Below, piece by piece: positions 56,055 through 64,000 of a stretch of 64,000 bases of DNA (the first letter of the stretch is position 1; each line of letters begins with the position of its first letter). The notes beneath the pieces were generated by a model. The model was not told where the DNA came from. It was given only the letters and a program-made list of their open reading frames with translations, and did no database searches. The DNA is from Streptomyces sp. NBC_01549 (GTDB lineage: Bacteria > Actinomycetota > Actinomycetes > Streptomycetales > Streptomycetaceae): NCBI RefSeq assembly GCF_026339955.1, contig NZ_JAPEPW010000002.1, forward strand, positions 868,001 through 932,000. The letters run 5' to 3'. The translations under genes were made by a program, and so were the position numbers.

Positions 56055-57620
56055 ATGCTGTCCGCGCACCAACGCTGGGCGTACGCCGGAGCCGGCGTCG
56101 TGACACTGGCCATGCTGGCGGCGAGCCTGCCCTCGGCGGTGGCAACGGCCGCCGAGGGCCCCGACCTGTCCCGGTTCTACCACCAGCAGGTCAAGTGGGG
56201 TGCCTGCAAGGGCGAGGGAATGCCCGCGGATCTGCAGTGCGGGCAGGTGACCGTCCCGCTGGACTACGCGCACCCGGAGGCCGGGACGCTCGACCTCGCG
56301 CTGGCCCGCTATCGCGCCACCGGCGCGTCGAGGGGATCCGTGCTGCTGAACTTCGGCGGCCCCGGCGTCCCGGGGGTCCCGCAACTCGCCTCCACGAGCG
56401 GCAAGGACTTCATGCCGCTCACCAACGGCTACGACGTGGTGACCTTCGACCCGCGCGGTGTCGGCCGGTCCTCGCCGGTCAGCTGCGGCAGCGGTGCGGC
56501 CCAGGCTTCCGGCACGACGGGCCCCGCCACCGGCGACAGCAGTCCGGAGGCACTCCTCAAGCAGGTGCGCAAGGACGCCGACGAGTGCGCCAAGCACTCC
56601 AGCCCCGTACTGGCTCACATCGGCACGGTCAACGCCTCTCGGGACCTGGACGTGATGCGTCAGGCGCTCGGCGACAAGAAGCTCAACTACCTGGGATTCT
56701 CGTACGGAACGCGCCTGGGCGCGGTGTACGCGAGCCAGTTCCCCGACAAGACGGGCCGCATCGTGCTCGACGGCGTGGACACCCTTACCGAGCCGCTGTC
56801 CGAGGCGGGCATAGTGAGCGCCGAGGGGCAGCAGACCGCTCTGGAGGACTTCCTCACCTGGTGCACCAAGGACGAGGGGTGCCCGTTCGGGCGTGATCCG
56901 CGCGATGCCCGGCAGCAGGTCGCCCGGCTCGTCGCTTCGCTGGACAAGAACCCGGTGCCGACGAACTTCGGACAGACGTTCTCCGGCCAGGACCTGGTGG
57001 CGACCATGGGGCTGGAGCTCTTCGACCTCCAGCGGTGGCCGACGCTCGAACGGTCCCTCACCTCACTCGTCCAGGACGGCGACCCGAGCGGGCTGTTGCA
57101 GGCGGCCGGGGGCGTCGCCCTGCCCCACTCCACGTACAGCGGGCTGGTCGACCCCGCGAACGTACCCCCGGACAACCTAGAGACCGCACTGGTGGCGATC
57201 AACTGCGCGGACGACCCCGACCGGCCCAGCGCCGAACAGCTCACCAAGGAGATCGACGAACTGAAGGCGGCCTACCAGGAGGCGTCGCCGATCTTCGGCC
57301 CGCTCCGTCTCAACCAGCTGCTCATGTGCTACGGCCGCCCCAAGGGCACCGACTACATCCGCGAGAAGGTACGCGATGTCCACACGCCGAAGATGCTCCT
57401 CGTCGGCACCCGCGGGGACCCCGCGACCCCGTACCGCTGGACCAAGGAGACCGCCGAGCGGCTCGGCCCCTCGGCCGTCGTGCTCGACAACAGGGGCGAG
57501 GGCCACACCGGGTACGCCTCCTCCAAGTGCGTACGCGAGAAGGTCACCGACTTCCTGCTGTACGGCTCACTGCCGGACAACGGCAGCTCCTGCGGCCCGG
57601 AGGACTCGACGGCCCCGTGA
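56055..57620 (+). CDS. Secreted S33-family alpha/beta hydrolase (tripeptidyl aminopeptidase type)
   Basis: 521 residues. Signal peptide 'GAGVVTLAMLAASLPSAVAT', then the TAP-like core: 'MPADLQCGQVTVPLDYAHPE', oxyanion 'LLNFGGPGVPGVP', 'DVVTFDPRGVGRSSPVSC', nucleophile Ser in 'YLGFSYGTRLGAVYASQFP', catalytic Asp in 'LVGTRGDPATPYRWTKE', His in 'GEGHTGYASSKCV'. These enzymes cleave di- or tripeptides from peptide N-termini outside the cell. ATG 56055 follows GGAGG. Confidence 0.93.
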   Translation: MLSAHQRWAYAGAGVVTLAMLAASLPSAVATAAEGPDLSRFYHQQVKWGACKGEGMPADLQCGQVTVPLDYAHPEAGTLDLALARYRATGASRGSVLLNFGGPGVPGVPQLASTSGKDFMPLTNGYDVVTFDPRGVGRSSPVSCGSGAAQASGTTGPATGDSSPEALLKQVRKDADECAKHSSPVLAHIGTVNASRDLDVMRQALGDKKLNYLGFSYGTRLGAVYASQFPDKTGRIVLDGVDTLTEPLSEAGIVSAEGQQTALEDFLTWCTKDEGCPFGRDPRDARQQVARLVASLDKNPVPTNFGQTFSGQDLVATMGLELFDLQRWPTLERSLTSLVQDGDPSGLLQAAGGVALPHSTYSGLVDPANVPPDNLETALVAINCADDPDRPSAEQLTKEIDELKAAYQEASPIFGPLRLNQLLMCYGRPKGTDYIREKVRDVHTPKMLLVGTRGDPATPYRWTKETAERLGPSAVVLDNRGEGHTGYASSKCVREKVTDFLLYGSLPDNGSSCGPEDSTAP

Positions 57621-57812
57621 GCCAACCCTCGCGACCGCGTGTCACAGAACGGACGCGGGCGGGCTCCTCCGACAAGTCGGATACAACCCGAAGCGCACCT
57701 GGGCCGTCACACTGAGCAGGCGTCGCTCCGAGGGCGCCGCACCGCTCGTGACCACCGTGGGTGACCACCACGCGTGAGCACCGTTCGTGACCGAAACTGG
57801 GGGAACCCGCCG

Positions 57813-58313
57813 ATGCACATCCGACCCGCCCTCGCCCTCCCGGCCGTCGCCGTGGCACTCCTGCTCGCCGTGCCGCAGAGCGGCTCGGCCGCCGCGCGGC
57901 CCGCCGGGTGCACCGAGAAGGCCGTCACCATCCACGCCCACCGCTCCGCCGACCCCACCCTGCTGCACCTCGGCGTCACCAACCACTCCAGCCGGGCGTG
58001 CACCGTCGATCGCATCCCGACCGTCGTCTTCGGGGACCTCGACGGCGCCGCCCTGCCGGTTCCCGCCGGGCAGAGCGGGCTGTACCGGCTCGAGGCGGGC
58101 CGGACCGCGTACGCGGCCCTGCGGACGATCGCCGACCCGGCGGACCCGGAGGCCCGCCGGGTGGAGTCGATCGGCGTATCGGCGGACCCCTCGCGCTTCG
58201 GCCGTACGTTCACCGCGCGCGAGCTGGGCGTCGGCCGCGTCGTCCTGGTGTGGGAGCCGGTGACCTCGTGGTGGAAGTCCTCGCAGGCGGCCGCCGACCG
58301 GGCGCTCAGGTAA
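57813..58313 (+). CDS. Secreted DUF4232-like protein
   Basis: 166 residues: signal peptide 'PAVAVALLLAVPQSGSAAA', then a single beta-sandwich-like domain with two Cys ('GCTEKAVTIHAHRSADPTLL', 'LGVTNHSSRACTVDRIPTVV') and 'VLVWEPVTSWWKS' near the end. It resembles the DUF4232 group of exported actinobacterial proteins of unknown function. ATG 57813 follows GGGGGAAC. Its 3' end overlaps the convergent asparagine synthetase by 8 bp. Confidence 0.82.
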   Translation: MHIRPALALPAVAVALLLAVPQSGSAAARPAGCTEKAVTIHAHRSADPTLLHLGVTNHSSRACTVDRIPTVVFGDLDGAALPVPAGQSGLYRLEAGRTAYAALRTIADPADPEARRVESIGVSADPSRFGRTFTARELGVGRVVLVWEPVTSWWKSSQAAADRALR

Positions 58314-60147
58314 GGAGCACCTCCGGGGCGTACAGGTCCAGCCACAGCGCCAGGTCCAGGGTGCGTTCCAGACCCCGCCGCGACGCCTGCGTGATCTGCG
58401 GGGTGTCGCGGTGGGCGGCCCGGTGGACCCGCTCCCGGTCGACGAGGTCGAAGACCGGGTGCGCGGGCCGGGCCAGCAGGTCCTTGGCGTGTTCCTGGAG
58501 GGCGATCGCGTACTTGGGGTCCTGGGTGGACGGATAGGGGCTCTTGACCCTGTCGTACACGGACTTCGGGATCAGGTCGACGGTCGCCTCCCGCAGCAGG
58601 CTCTTCTCCCGACCGTCGAAGGACTTGAGGGACCAGGGCGCGTTGTAGACATACTCGACGAGCCGGTGGTCGCAGAACGGCACCCGCACCTCCAGACCGA
58701 CGGCCATGCTCGTACGGTCCTTGCGGTCGAGCAGGACGCGGACGAAGCGGGTCAGGTGGAGGTGGCAGATGCGCCGCATCCGGTACTCGAAGTCGCTCTC
58801 GCCGTCGAGCCGCCGGATGCAGGCGACGGCCGTACGGTAGCCGTCGGCGACGTACGACTCCAGGTCCAGTGCCTCGGTGAGGTCCGGGCGCAGCACGTCG
58901 GCGTCGTCGCCGAAGTCCCGGCGGAACCTGACGAGCCAGGGGAAGGTCTCGGCGCTGCGGGCCTCCTCGTCGAAGAACTGCTGGTAGCCGCCGAAGACCT
59001 CGTCCGCCGACTCCCCGGAGAGCGCGACCGTGGAGTGCTCGCGGATGGCCTGGAAGAGCAGGTAGAGGGAGGAGTCCATGTCCCCGAAGCCCATGGGGAA
59101 GTCACGGGCCCTGATCACCTTCGCGCGGACATCGAGGTCGGCAAGGGCGAGCGCGTCGAGGACGATGTCCTGGTGGTCGGTGGCCGAGGCGCGGGCCACG
59201 TCGTGCACGAAGGGGGTGTCGGGGGTGCCTCGCAGTTCGTCGGCGACGAAGTGGTCGGTCTGGCCGACGAAGTCGACGGCGAAGCTGCGGACCTTCTCGC
59301 CGTGCTCGCCGAGCTGCCGGGCGGCCAGCGCGGTCATGGCGGAGGAGTCGAGGCCGCCGGAGAGCAGAGTGCAGCGCGGCACGTCGGCGACGAGCTGGCG
59401 GCGCACGATGTCATCGAGGAGCGAGCGGACGGTGGAGATGGTGGTGTCGCGGTCGTCGGCGTGCGGCCGGGTCTCCAGCTGCCAGTAGACGTGGCGACGC
59501 AGACCGGAGCGGTCGACGGTGACGACGGTGCCAGGCTCCACCTCACGCATGCCGTCCCAGATCGCGTGTCCGGGCGTCTTGACGAAGGTGAACAGCTCGC
59601 GCAGTCCGTCGAGGCGGACCCGGGCCGGGGCCAGCGGGTTGACGAGGATCGCCTTGGGCTCGGAGCCGAAGAGGACGCCGTCGGGGGTCGGGTAGTAGTA
59701 GAAGGGCTTGATACCCATGCGGTCGCGGATCATCACGAGCCTGTCGTGGCGACCGTCCCAGACGGCGAAGGCGTACATGCCGTTGAGCCGCTCGGCGAGG
59801 TCCTCACCCCATTCGAGGTAGCCGCGCAGGACCACCTCGGTGTCGGAGTCGGTCGAGAAGCGGTGACCGCGGTCGGTCAGCTCACGGCGCAGCTCGGTGA
59901 AGTTGTAAGCCTCCCCCGAATAGACGAGCGCGACCGTGCCGTCGGGGGTCTCGGCGGTCATGGGCTGGCGCCCGCCGGGCAGGTCGATGATCGCGAGCCG
60001 GCGGTGCCCGAGGGCCGCGGGCCCCTCGGTCCAGGTGCCGCGGTCGTCGGGGCCCCGGCAGGACATCGTCTCCGTCATCGCATCCAACGTCTCCGCCTCG
60101 GCGCGCAGATCGCGGTCGAAGGAGACCCAGCCGGTGATGCCGCACAT
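58306..60147 (-). CDS. asnB: Asparagine synthetase (glutamine-hydrolysing)
   Basis: 613-residue AsnB. Catalytic Cys2 opens the glutaminase domain ('MCGITGWVSFDRDLRAEAET'), with 'SCRGPDDRGTW', 'ALGHRRLAIIDLPGGRQPM' and 'MYAFAVWDG'. The synthetase domain has the ATP PP-loop 'CTLLSGGLDSSAMTALAARQ', 'VALSGESADEVFGGYQQFFD' and 'VGLEVRVPFCDHRLVEYVY'. It makes asparagine from aspartate, glutamine and ATP. ATG 60147 follows GGGAGG. It stands alone; primary metabolism is likelier than antibiotic tailoring given the neighbours. Confidence 0.95.
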   Translation of the reverse strand: MCGITGWVSFDRDLRAEAETLDAMTETMSCRGPDDRGTWTEGPAALGHRRLAIIDLPGGRQPMTAETPDGTVALVYSGEAYNFTELRRELTDRGHRFSTDSDTEVVLRGYLEWGEDLAERLNGMYAFAVWDGRHDRLVMIRDRMGIKPFYYYPTPDGVLFGSEPKAILVNPLAPARVRLDGLRELFTFVKTPGHAIWDGMREVEPGTVVTVDRSGLRRHVYWQLETRPHADDRDTTISTVRSLLDDIVRRQLVADVPRCTLLSGGLDSSAMTALAARQLGEHGEKVRSFAVDFVGQTDHFVADELRGTPDTPFVHDVARASATDHQDIVLDALALADLDVRAKVIRARDFPMGFGDMDSSLYLLFQAIREHSTVALSGESADEVFGGYQQFFDEEARSAETFPWLVRFRRDFGDDADVLRPDLTEALDLESYVADGYRTAVACIRRLDGESDFEYRMRRICHLHLTRFVRVLLDRKDRTSMAVGLEVRVPFCDHRLVEYVYNAPWSLKSFDGREKSLLREATVDLIPKSVYDRVKSPYPSTQDPKYAIALQEHAKDLLARPAHPVFDLVDRERVHRAAHRDTPQITQASRRGLERTLDLALWLDLYAPEVLLT

Positions 60148-60486
60148 GTGTTACCTCCCGCGTCCGGTTCGCCAGGAACACCGTGCCGACCTGCTGTTTC
60201 ATCGGCGTGCGAGTGCTTCCGCAAAACCCGTTGTATTCAGCAGCTATATGACGAGGCTGTGTCAAGCGCGTGGGTGCCGTCAACACGTACGTAACCTGAC
60301 CGGCCCGGTCACCCCCACGGTTTCGGCCGCGCTTTACGCCCCGCGGACCGACGGGTCGGCCCGCCGCCGGGAGGTTGCGAACGGGAATCGGCCACGGGCA
60401 AAGTCTTCCTCAACATCCGCCGGGCCGCCTGGTAGGGCATCCTCGGTGACCCGAGCGGCCTGCCCGCTTTCGCCCCTTTCCCGTCC
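60148..60486. other. 339-bp divergent region between asnB and the glutamate-synthase-like gene
   Basis: No gene. It contains a -35-like TTGACA (60265-60260, minus strand) in an AT-richer stretch toward asnB, and ACACGTACGTAAC near 60284-60296, which resembles the TACGTAAC near 4376. The 130 bp before the plus-strand gene are GC-rich without a clear promoter. Confidence 0.35.
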
Positions 60487-62028
60487 ATGGGTTTGACTCG
60501 TGGTGTGCGCCGGATGCTCTTGCCGCTGTTCGTCGCCCTGGGTGCGGCCGGGGCCCTCGTCCTGGCGTGGGCCGTCTCGCCATGGTGGTGGTGCGCGGCC
60601 GCCGCGCTGCTCGCCCTGACCTCGCTCGGCGTCCGGGACCTGACCCAGCGCCGCCGCGCGGTCCTGCGGAACCATCCCCTGCTCGGCCGCCTCCGTTTCC
60701 TCCCGCGGCCGGACGGCCGTGATGTGCGCGGCATCGTGTACGAGCGCGCCGAGGGCGTCGAGGCCGAGGAGCCCTTCGGCACCGGGCTGGACGTGTACGG
60801 CGACGGGTACGAGTACCTGGAGCCTTCGATGCGCCCGGTCGACGTGCCGGACGAGCCGCCCGTGGTGCGCGTCGGCGGCCCGGACTGCACCCAGCCGTAC
60901 GACATGGCCCTGCTGAACGTCTCCGCGATGAGCTTCGGGGCACTGTCCCCGCACGCGATCCTGGCGCTCAACAGGGGCGCGGCACTCGGCGGTTTCGCGC
61001 ACGACACCGGCGAAGGCGGTCTGTCGGAGTACCACCTGCGGGGCGGCGGCGATCTGATCTGGGAGATCGGTACCGGATACTTCGGCTGCCGCACCTCCGA
61101 AGGGGGCTTCGAGGAACGGGTGTTCGCGGACAAGGCCGCGCTGCCCGAGGTCAAGTGCGTGTCGCTGAAGCTCTCTCAGGGGGCGCAGCCGGGTAGCGGC
61201 GGGGTGCTGCCCGGCGCCAAGGTGAACGCCGAGATCGCTCGGGCCCGCGGCGTCCCGGAGGGCGAGACGGTGGTCTCACCGCCGTACCACCGGGTGTTCT
61301 CGACCCCGCGCGAGATGGTGTGCTTCCTCGCCCGGATGCGGGAGCTGGCGGGCGGCAAGCCGACCGGCTTCAAGCTCTGCGTCGGCTCGCGTCGCCAGTT
61401 CCTCGCCGTCTGCAAGGCGATGCTCGCCGAGGGTGTCACGCCCGACTTCATCGTGGTCGACGGCGCGGAGGGCGGTACGGGGGCCGCGCCCGCGGAGTTC
61501 GCCGCCACCCTGGGTACGCCCCTGACCGAAGGGCTGATCACGGTGCACAACGCGCTGGTCGGCACCGGCTTGCGCGACCGTGTGCGGATCGGCGCGAGCG
61601 GCAAGGTCGCCACCGGCGCGGACATCGTCAAACGGCTGGCGCAGGGCGCGGACTACACGAACGCGGCCCGCGCGATGATGTTCGCGCTCGGCTGCCTCCA
61701 GTCCCTGCGCTGCCACACCAACACCTGCCCGGTCGGGGTCACGACCCAGGACCCGCGCCGGGTACGCGCCCTGGACGTGGCCGACAAGTCCGCGCGCGTG
61801 TACCGCTATCAGCGGGCCACGGTCCGTAGCGCGACCCGGATCATGGCCGCCATGGGGGTGCGCGAGCCGGCCGACCTCGGACCCCATCAACTGCTGCGCC
61901 GTACGGACCCGACGACCGTACGGTCGTACGCGCGGCTCCATGAGTGGCTGGAGCCCGGGGTACTGCTCACGGAGCCGCCCGCGTCCTGGGAGGCGGACTG
62001 GAAGGCGGCGGATCCGGACGCGTTCTGA
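60487..62028 (+). CDS. FMN-binding glutamate synthase family protein, membrane-anchored
   Basis: 513 residues. The N-terminal 45 residues hold two hydrophobic segments ('LLPLFVALGAAGALVLAWAV', 'WWWCAAAALLALTSLGV'). The rest is a glutamate-synthase central/FMN domain: 'LLNVSAMSFGALSPHAILAL', 'GFAHDTGEGGLSEYHLRGGG', 'FIVVDGAEGGTGAAPAEFAA', and a 3Fe-4S-type cysteine set 'CLQSLRCHTNTCPVGVTTQD'. The glutaminase domain is absent, so it is not a complete GltB. It may be an archaeal-type or stand-alone oxidoreductase of unknown electron donor. No ribosome site is clear at ATG 60487; ATG 60514 is an alternative. Confidence 0.88.
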   Translation: MGLTRGVRRMLLPLFVALGAAGALVLAWAVSPWWWCAAAALLALTSLGVRDLTQRRRAVLRNHPLLGRLRFLPRPDGRDVRGIVYERAEGVEAEEPFGTGLDVYGDGYEYLEPSMRPVDVPDEPPVVRVGGPDCTQPYDMALLNVSAMSFGALSPHAILALNRGAALGGFAHDTGEGGLSEYHLRGGGDLIWEIGTGYFGCRTSEGGFEERVFADKAALPEVKCVSLKLSQGAQPGSGGVLPGAKVNAEIARARGVPEGETVVSPPYHRVFSTPREMVCFLARMRELAGGKPTGFKLCVGSRRQFLAVCKAMLAEGVTPDFIVVDGAEGGTGAAPAEFAATLGTPLTEGLITVHNALVGTGLRDRVRIGASGKVATGADIVKRLAQGADYTNAARAMMFALGCLQSLRCHTNTCPVGVTTQDPRRVRALDVADKSARVYRYQRATVRSATRIMAAMGVREPADLGPHQLLRRTDPTTVRSYARLHEWLEPGVLLTEPPASWEADWKAADPDAF

Positions 62029-62144
62029 GGGAGCGGAAGTCCACCGGGTCCTTGATGACGGGGCAGGTCAGCCGGCGGCCCGAGCGGCGCCGACAACCAA
62101 TTGCTCCAAATGCCTGATAAGCGAATCGGCTCTATCGTGCTGTT

Positions 62145-63242
62145 ATGGAGCACGCACTCAGCCCAGCGACCCTCACCAAGCTGCGCAGGCCGCGGCCCTA
62201 TCCCGCGGTGTCGGTGCTGACGCCCACGCACCGCCGCGAACCCGACAACGCCCAGGATCCGGTCCGGCTGCGCAATGTCGTGGCCGAGGCCAAGAAACAG
62301 ATCGAGTCCGATCCGGCGGTCACCCGCGAACGGCGCACCGACCTCGTCCAGCAGCTCGACCAGGCCCTCGCGGAGGTCGACCTGGCGCACGCCGAGGAGG
62401 GTCTCGCGATCTTCGCGGCACCCGGCGAACACCAGGTGTGGTCGCTGGCCCGCACGGTGCCCGAGCGTGTGGTGCTCTCGGACACCTTCCTGACCCGCAA
62501 CCTCGTGGCCGCGCAGGTCTCGGAGCGGCCGTTCTGGGTGCTCGCGGTGTCGGCCGACCGCGTGACACTGTGGGACGGCGGCGCCGACCGGGTCATCGAG
62601 GAGCGCATCGGCGGCTTCCCGCGCACCCGCAGCCTCGAGGACCCGAACGCCGAACGCAAGGAGCGCATCGGAGACCTGCCCAGCACCTTCCGTGACGAGC
62701 GGACCAAGCACTTCCTGCGGGATGCCGACACCGCGATGAGCGCCGTCCTGCGCGAGGATCCGCGTCCGCTCTACATCACGGGCGAGACCGCCGCGCTCTC
62801 CCTCCTCGACGAGGCAGGCACGGTCACCAAGGACGCCACGCACATCCCGCACGGCGGACTCGCGCACGGGACCCCCGAAGCCGTGTGGCAGGCAATCCGG
62901 CCCCTGATCAGCGCGGAGGAGCGCAGGGACACCGACGCGGTGGCCCGAGAGCTCGAATCGGCCCGTGGCCGCAAGGAGTTCGCGGCGGGAGTCGACGAGG
63001 TGTGGCAGAACGCCTCCCAGGCCCGGATCCGGCTGCTGGCCGTCGAGGAGAACTACCGCGTGACGGTACGCGACGACGGCGGCGACCATCTGATCCCGGC
63101 CGAGAGCGGTGACCTGGACGCCCGCGAGGACATCGTCGACGAGATCGTCGAACAGTGCCTGGAGACCGGAGCGGAGGTCCGTTTCGTCCCCGACGGCAGT
63201 CTCGGTGACGCGAAAGGCATCGCCGGGGTGCTGCGCTACTGA
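62145..63242 (+). CDS. baeRF3-family protein (bacterial archaeo-eukaryotic release factor-like)
   Basis: 365-residue protein of the baeRF family 3, a bacterial group with the eRF1-like fold. Landmarks: 'YPAVSVLTPTHRREPDNAQD', 'RNVVAEAKKQIESDPAVTRE', 'GLAIFAAPGEHQVWSLARTV', 'FWVLAVSADRVTLWDGGADR', 'RPLYITGETAALSLLDEAG', and the C-terminal 'DIVDEIVEQCLETGAEVRFV'. baeRF proteins have been proposed to act on the ribosome in rescue or hibernation; direct evidence for family 3 is not known to me. ATG 62145. Followed by a hairpin at 63247-63282. Confidence 0.85.
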   Translation: MEHALSPATLTKLRRPRPYPAVSVLTPTHRREPDNAQDPVRLRNVVAEAKKQIESDPAVTRERRTDLVQQLDQALAEVDLAHAEEGLAIFAAPGEHQVWSLARTVPERVVLSDTFLTRNLVAAQVSERPFWVLAVSADRVTLWDGGADRVIEERIGGFPRTRSLEDPNAERKERIGDLPSTFRDERTKHFLRDADTAMSAVLREDPRPLYITGETAALSLLDEAGTVTKDATHIPHGGLAHGTPEAVWQAIRPLISAEERRDTDAVARELESARGRKEFAAGVDEVWQNASQARIRLLAVEENYRVTVRDDGGDHLIPAESGDLDAREDIVDEIVEQCLETGAEVRFVPDGSLGDAKGIAGVLRY

Positions 63243-63246
63243 TCTT

Positions 63247-63282
63247 TCCGGCAGACAATCGCCTCGAGAGCTGTCTGCCGGA
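63247..63282. terminator. Terminator after the baeRF3 gene
   Basis: TCCGGCAGACA (63247-63257) and TGTCTGCCGGA (63272-63282), perfect 11-bp stem with a 14-nt loop. It starts 4 bp after the baeRF3 stop, and its right arm ends just before the ribosome site of the next gene. Confidence 0.75.
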
Positions 63283-63293
63283 GAGGTGAGCGC

Positions 63294-64000
63294 GTGAGTG
63301 AGCTGTTGGGTGTCGCGGTCCTGGGTACGGGCCACATGGGGGCCGACCATGTGCGGCGGATCGACCGGGTGGTGAACGGCGCCCGCATCACGGCGGTGGC
63401 CGATCCCGACACCGGACGCGCCAAGGACGCCGTGGCCGGGATCGACGGCGTCTCGGTGCACACCGAGGTCGCGGCGGCCCTCGACGCGCCCGGCGTACAG
63501 GCGGTGTTGATCGCCTCCCCCGGGCCCGCGCACGAGGAGGCGCTGCTCGCGGCCTTCGAGCGCGGTCTGCCGGTGCTGTGCGAGAAGCCGATGGTGCCTG
63601 ATTCTGCCGGGGCGCTGCGGGTGGTGGAGGCGGAGGCGCGGCTCGGCCGGAGACTGGTGCAGGTCGGGTTCATGCGCCGGTACGACGCCGAGTACCAGCG
63701 TCTGAAGTCCCTGCTGGACAGCCGGCGGCTGGGCCGTCCGCTGATGCTGCACTGCACGCACCGCAACGTGTCCTCGCCGCCCGGCTTCACCTCGGCGATG
63801 CTCGTCAACAGCTCGGTCTCGCACGAGATCGACGTGGCGCGCTGGCTGCTCGGCCAGGAACTGTCCGCCGTGACCGTGGTGCGCCCTCGGCCGTCCTCGG
63901 GCGCCCCCGAAGGTCTTCTCGATCCCCAGTTCGTGCTGTTCGAGACGTCCGACGGCGCTCTGGTCGACGTCGAGGTCTTCGTGAACTCCGGCTTCGGCTA
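63294..64000 (+). CDS. Gfo/Idh/MocA-family oxidoreductase, partial
   Basis: N-terminal 235 residues of an NAD(P)-dependent sugar or cyclitol dehydrogenase, close to inositol 2-dehydrogenase. Rossmann loop 'VAVLGTGHMGADHVRRIDRV', 'AVLIASPGPAHEEALLAAFE', catalytic-site 'LPVLCEKPMVPDSAG', 'LVQVGFMRRYDAEYQRLKSL' and 'NSSVSHEIDVARWLLG'. GTG 63294 follows GAGAGG. The gene runs off the right edge, so operon partners such as other iol genes cannot be seen. Confidence 0.93.
   Translation, partial: MSELLGVAVLGTGHMGADHVRRIDRVVNGARITAVADPDTGRAKDAVAGIDGVSVHTEVAAALDAPGVQAVLIASPGPAHEEALLAAFERGLPVLCEKPMVPDSAGALRVVEAEARLGRRLVQVGFMRRYDAEYQRLKSLLDSRRLGRPLMLHCTHRNVSSPPGFTSAMLVNSSVSHEIDVARWLLGQELSAVTVVRPRPSSGAPEGLLDPQFVLFETSDGALVDVEVFVNSGFG

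Noticed and set aside
60237..60265. TTGACA as part of a sigma-70-type asnB promoter
   Set aside because: No acceptable -10 hexamer at 16-19 bp spacing; left as a note in the intergenic entry.

Overview
The window is chromosomal DNA from a Streptomyces-type actinobacterium. The evidence is very high GC with strong third-position bias, frequent GTG/TTG starts, rare TTA (bldA-type) codons, a long chaplin with an LAxTG-type sorting signal, an XRE-DUF397-methyltransferase trio, an SPW-repeat protein, a GH19 chitinase with DasR-like promoter repeats and a LitR/ECF-sigma pair. I see no rRNA, tRNA, CRISPR array, phage genes or intact insertion sequence.

Layout. 1-9.9 kb: small-molecule enzymes (two aldo/keto reductases, adenosine deaminase, VOC protein, dienelactone hydrolase, aldehyde dehydrogenase), a wrecked carotenoid oxygenase, a PAP2 phosphatase behind a striking double-dyad operator, and the chitinase. 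9.9-16.8 kb: a soluble AmiC-like receptor, a structured leader RNA, and a complete urtABCDE-type ABC importer. 16.8-24.2 kb: an ECF42 sigma/YCII pair, then a sulfur-scavenging operon (cysteine-type leader peptide, truncated sfnG, FMN reductase, sfnB, ssuD) with a divergent LysR regulator. 24.3-30.8 kb: a light/DNA-repair neighbourhood (SDR-DUF2867, photolyase, DUF4142, LitR-like B12 regulator, ECF sigma, SPW protein).

31-40.4 kb: a repeat-bearing hypothetical protein, a truncated GHKL ATPase, the XRE/DUF397/methyltransferase trio, then a divergent module made of an XRE-TPR-like regulator, an atypical Hsp70 (HSPA12-like) ATPase and a coiled-coil partner. Three genes in this stretch carry in-frame TTA codons, which suggests developmental control. 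40.4-51.7 kb: a chitosan-utilisation set (APC permease, ROK regulator, CsxA-type exo-beta-glucosaminidase sharing operator-like sites), two more secreted proteins including a GH27 alpha-galactosidase, and a small stress membrane protein. 51.7-64 kb: an MBL hydrolase, a deletion scar joining merR and manB remnants, acetyltransferases, the chaplin, a secreted S33 peptidase, asparagine synthetase, a glutamate-synthase-like FMN protein, a baeRF3-family protein and a partial Gfo/Idh oxidoreductase.

The two observations I rate highest are the unassigned leader RNA ahead of urtA (11.57-11.83 kb), which shows mutually exclusive terminator and Shine-Dalgarno pairings, and the TTA-marked XRE/HSPA12/coiled-coil module (34.4-39.0 kb). 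All family assignments are from sequence reading and memory; no database search was run.
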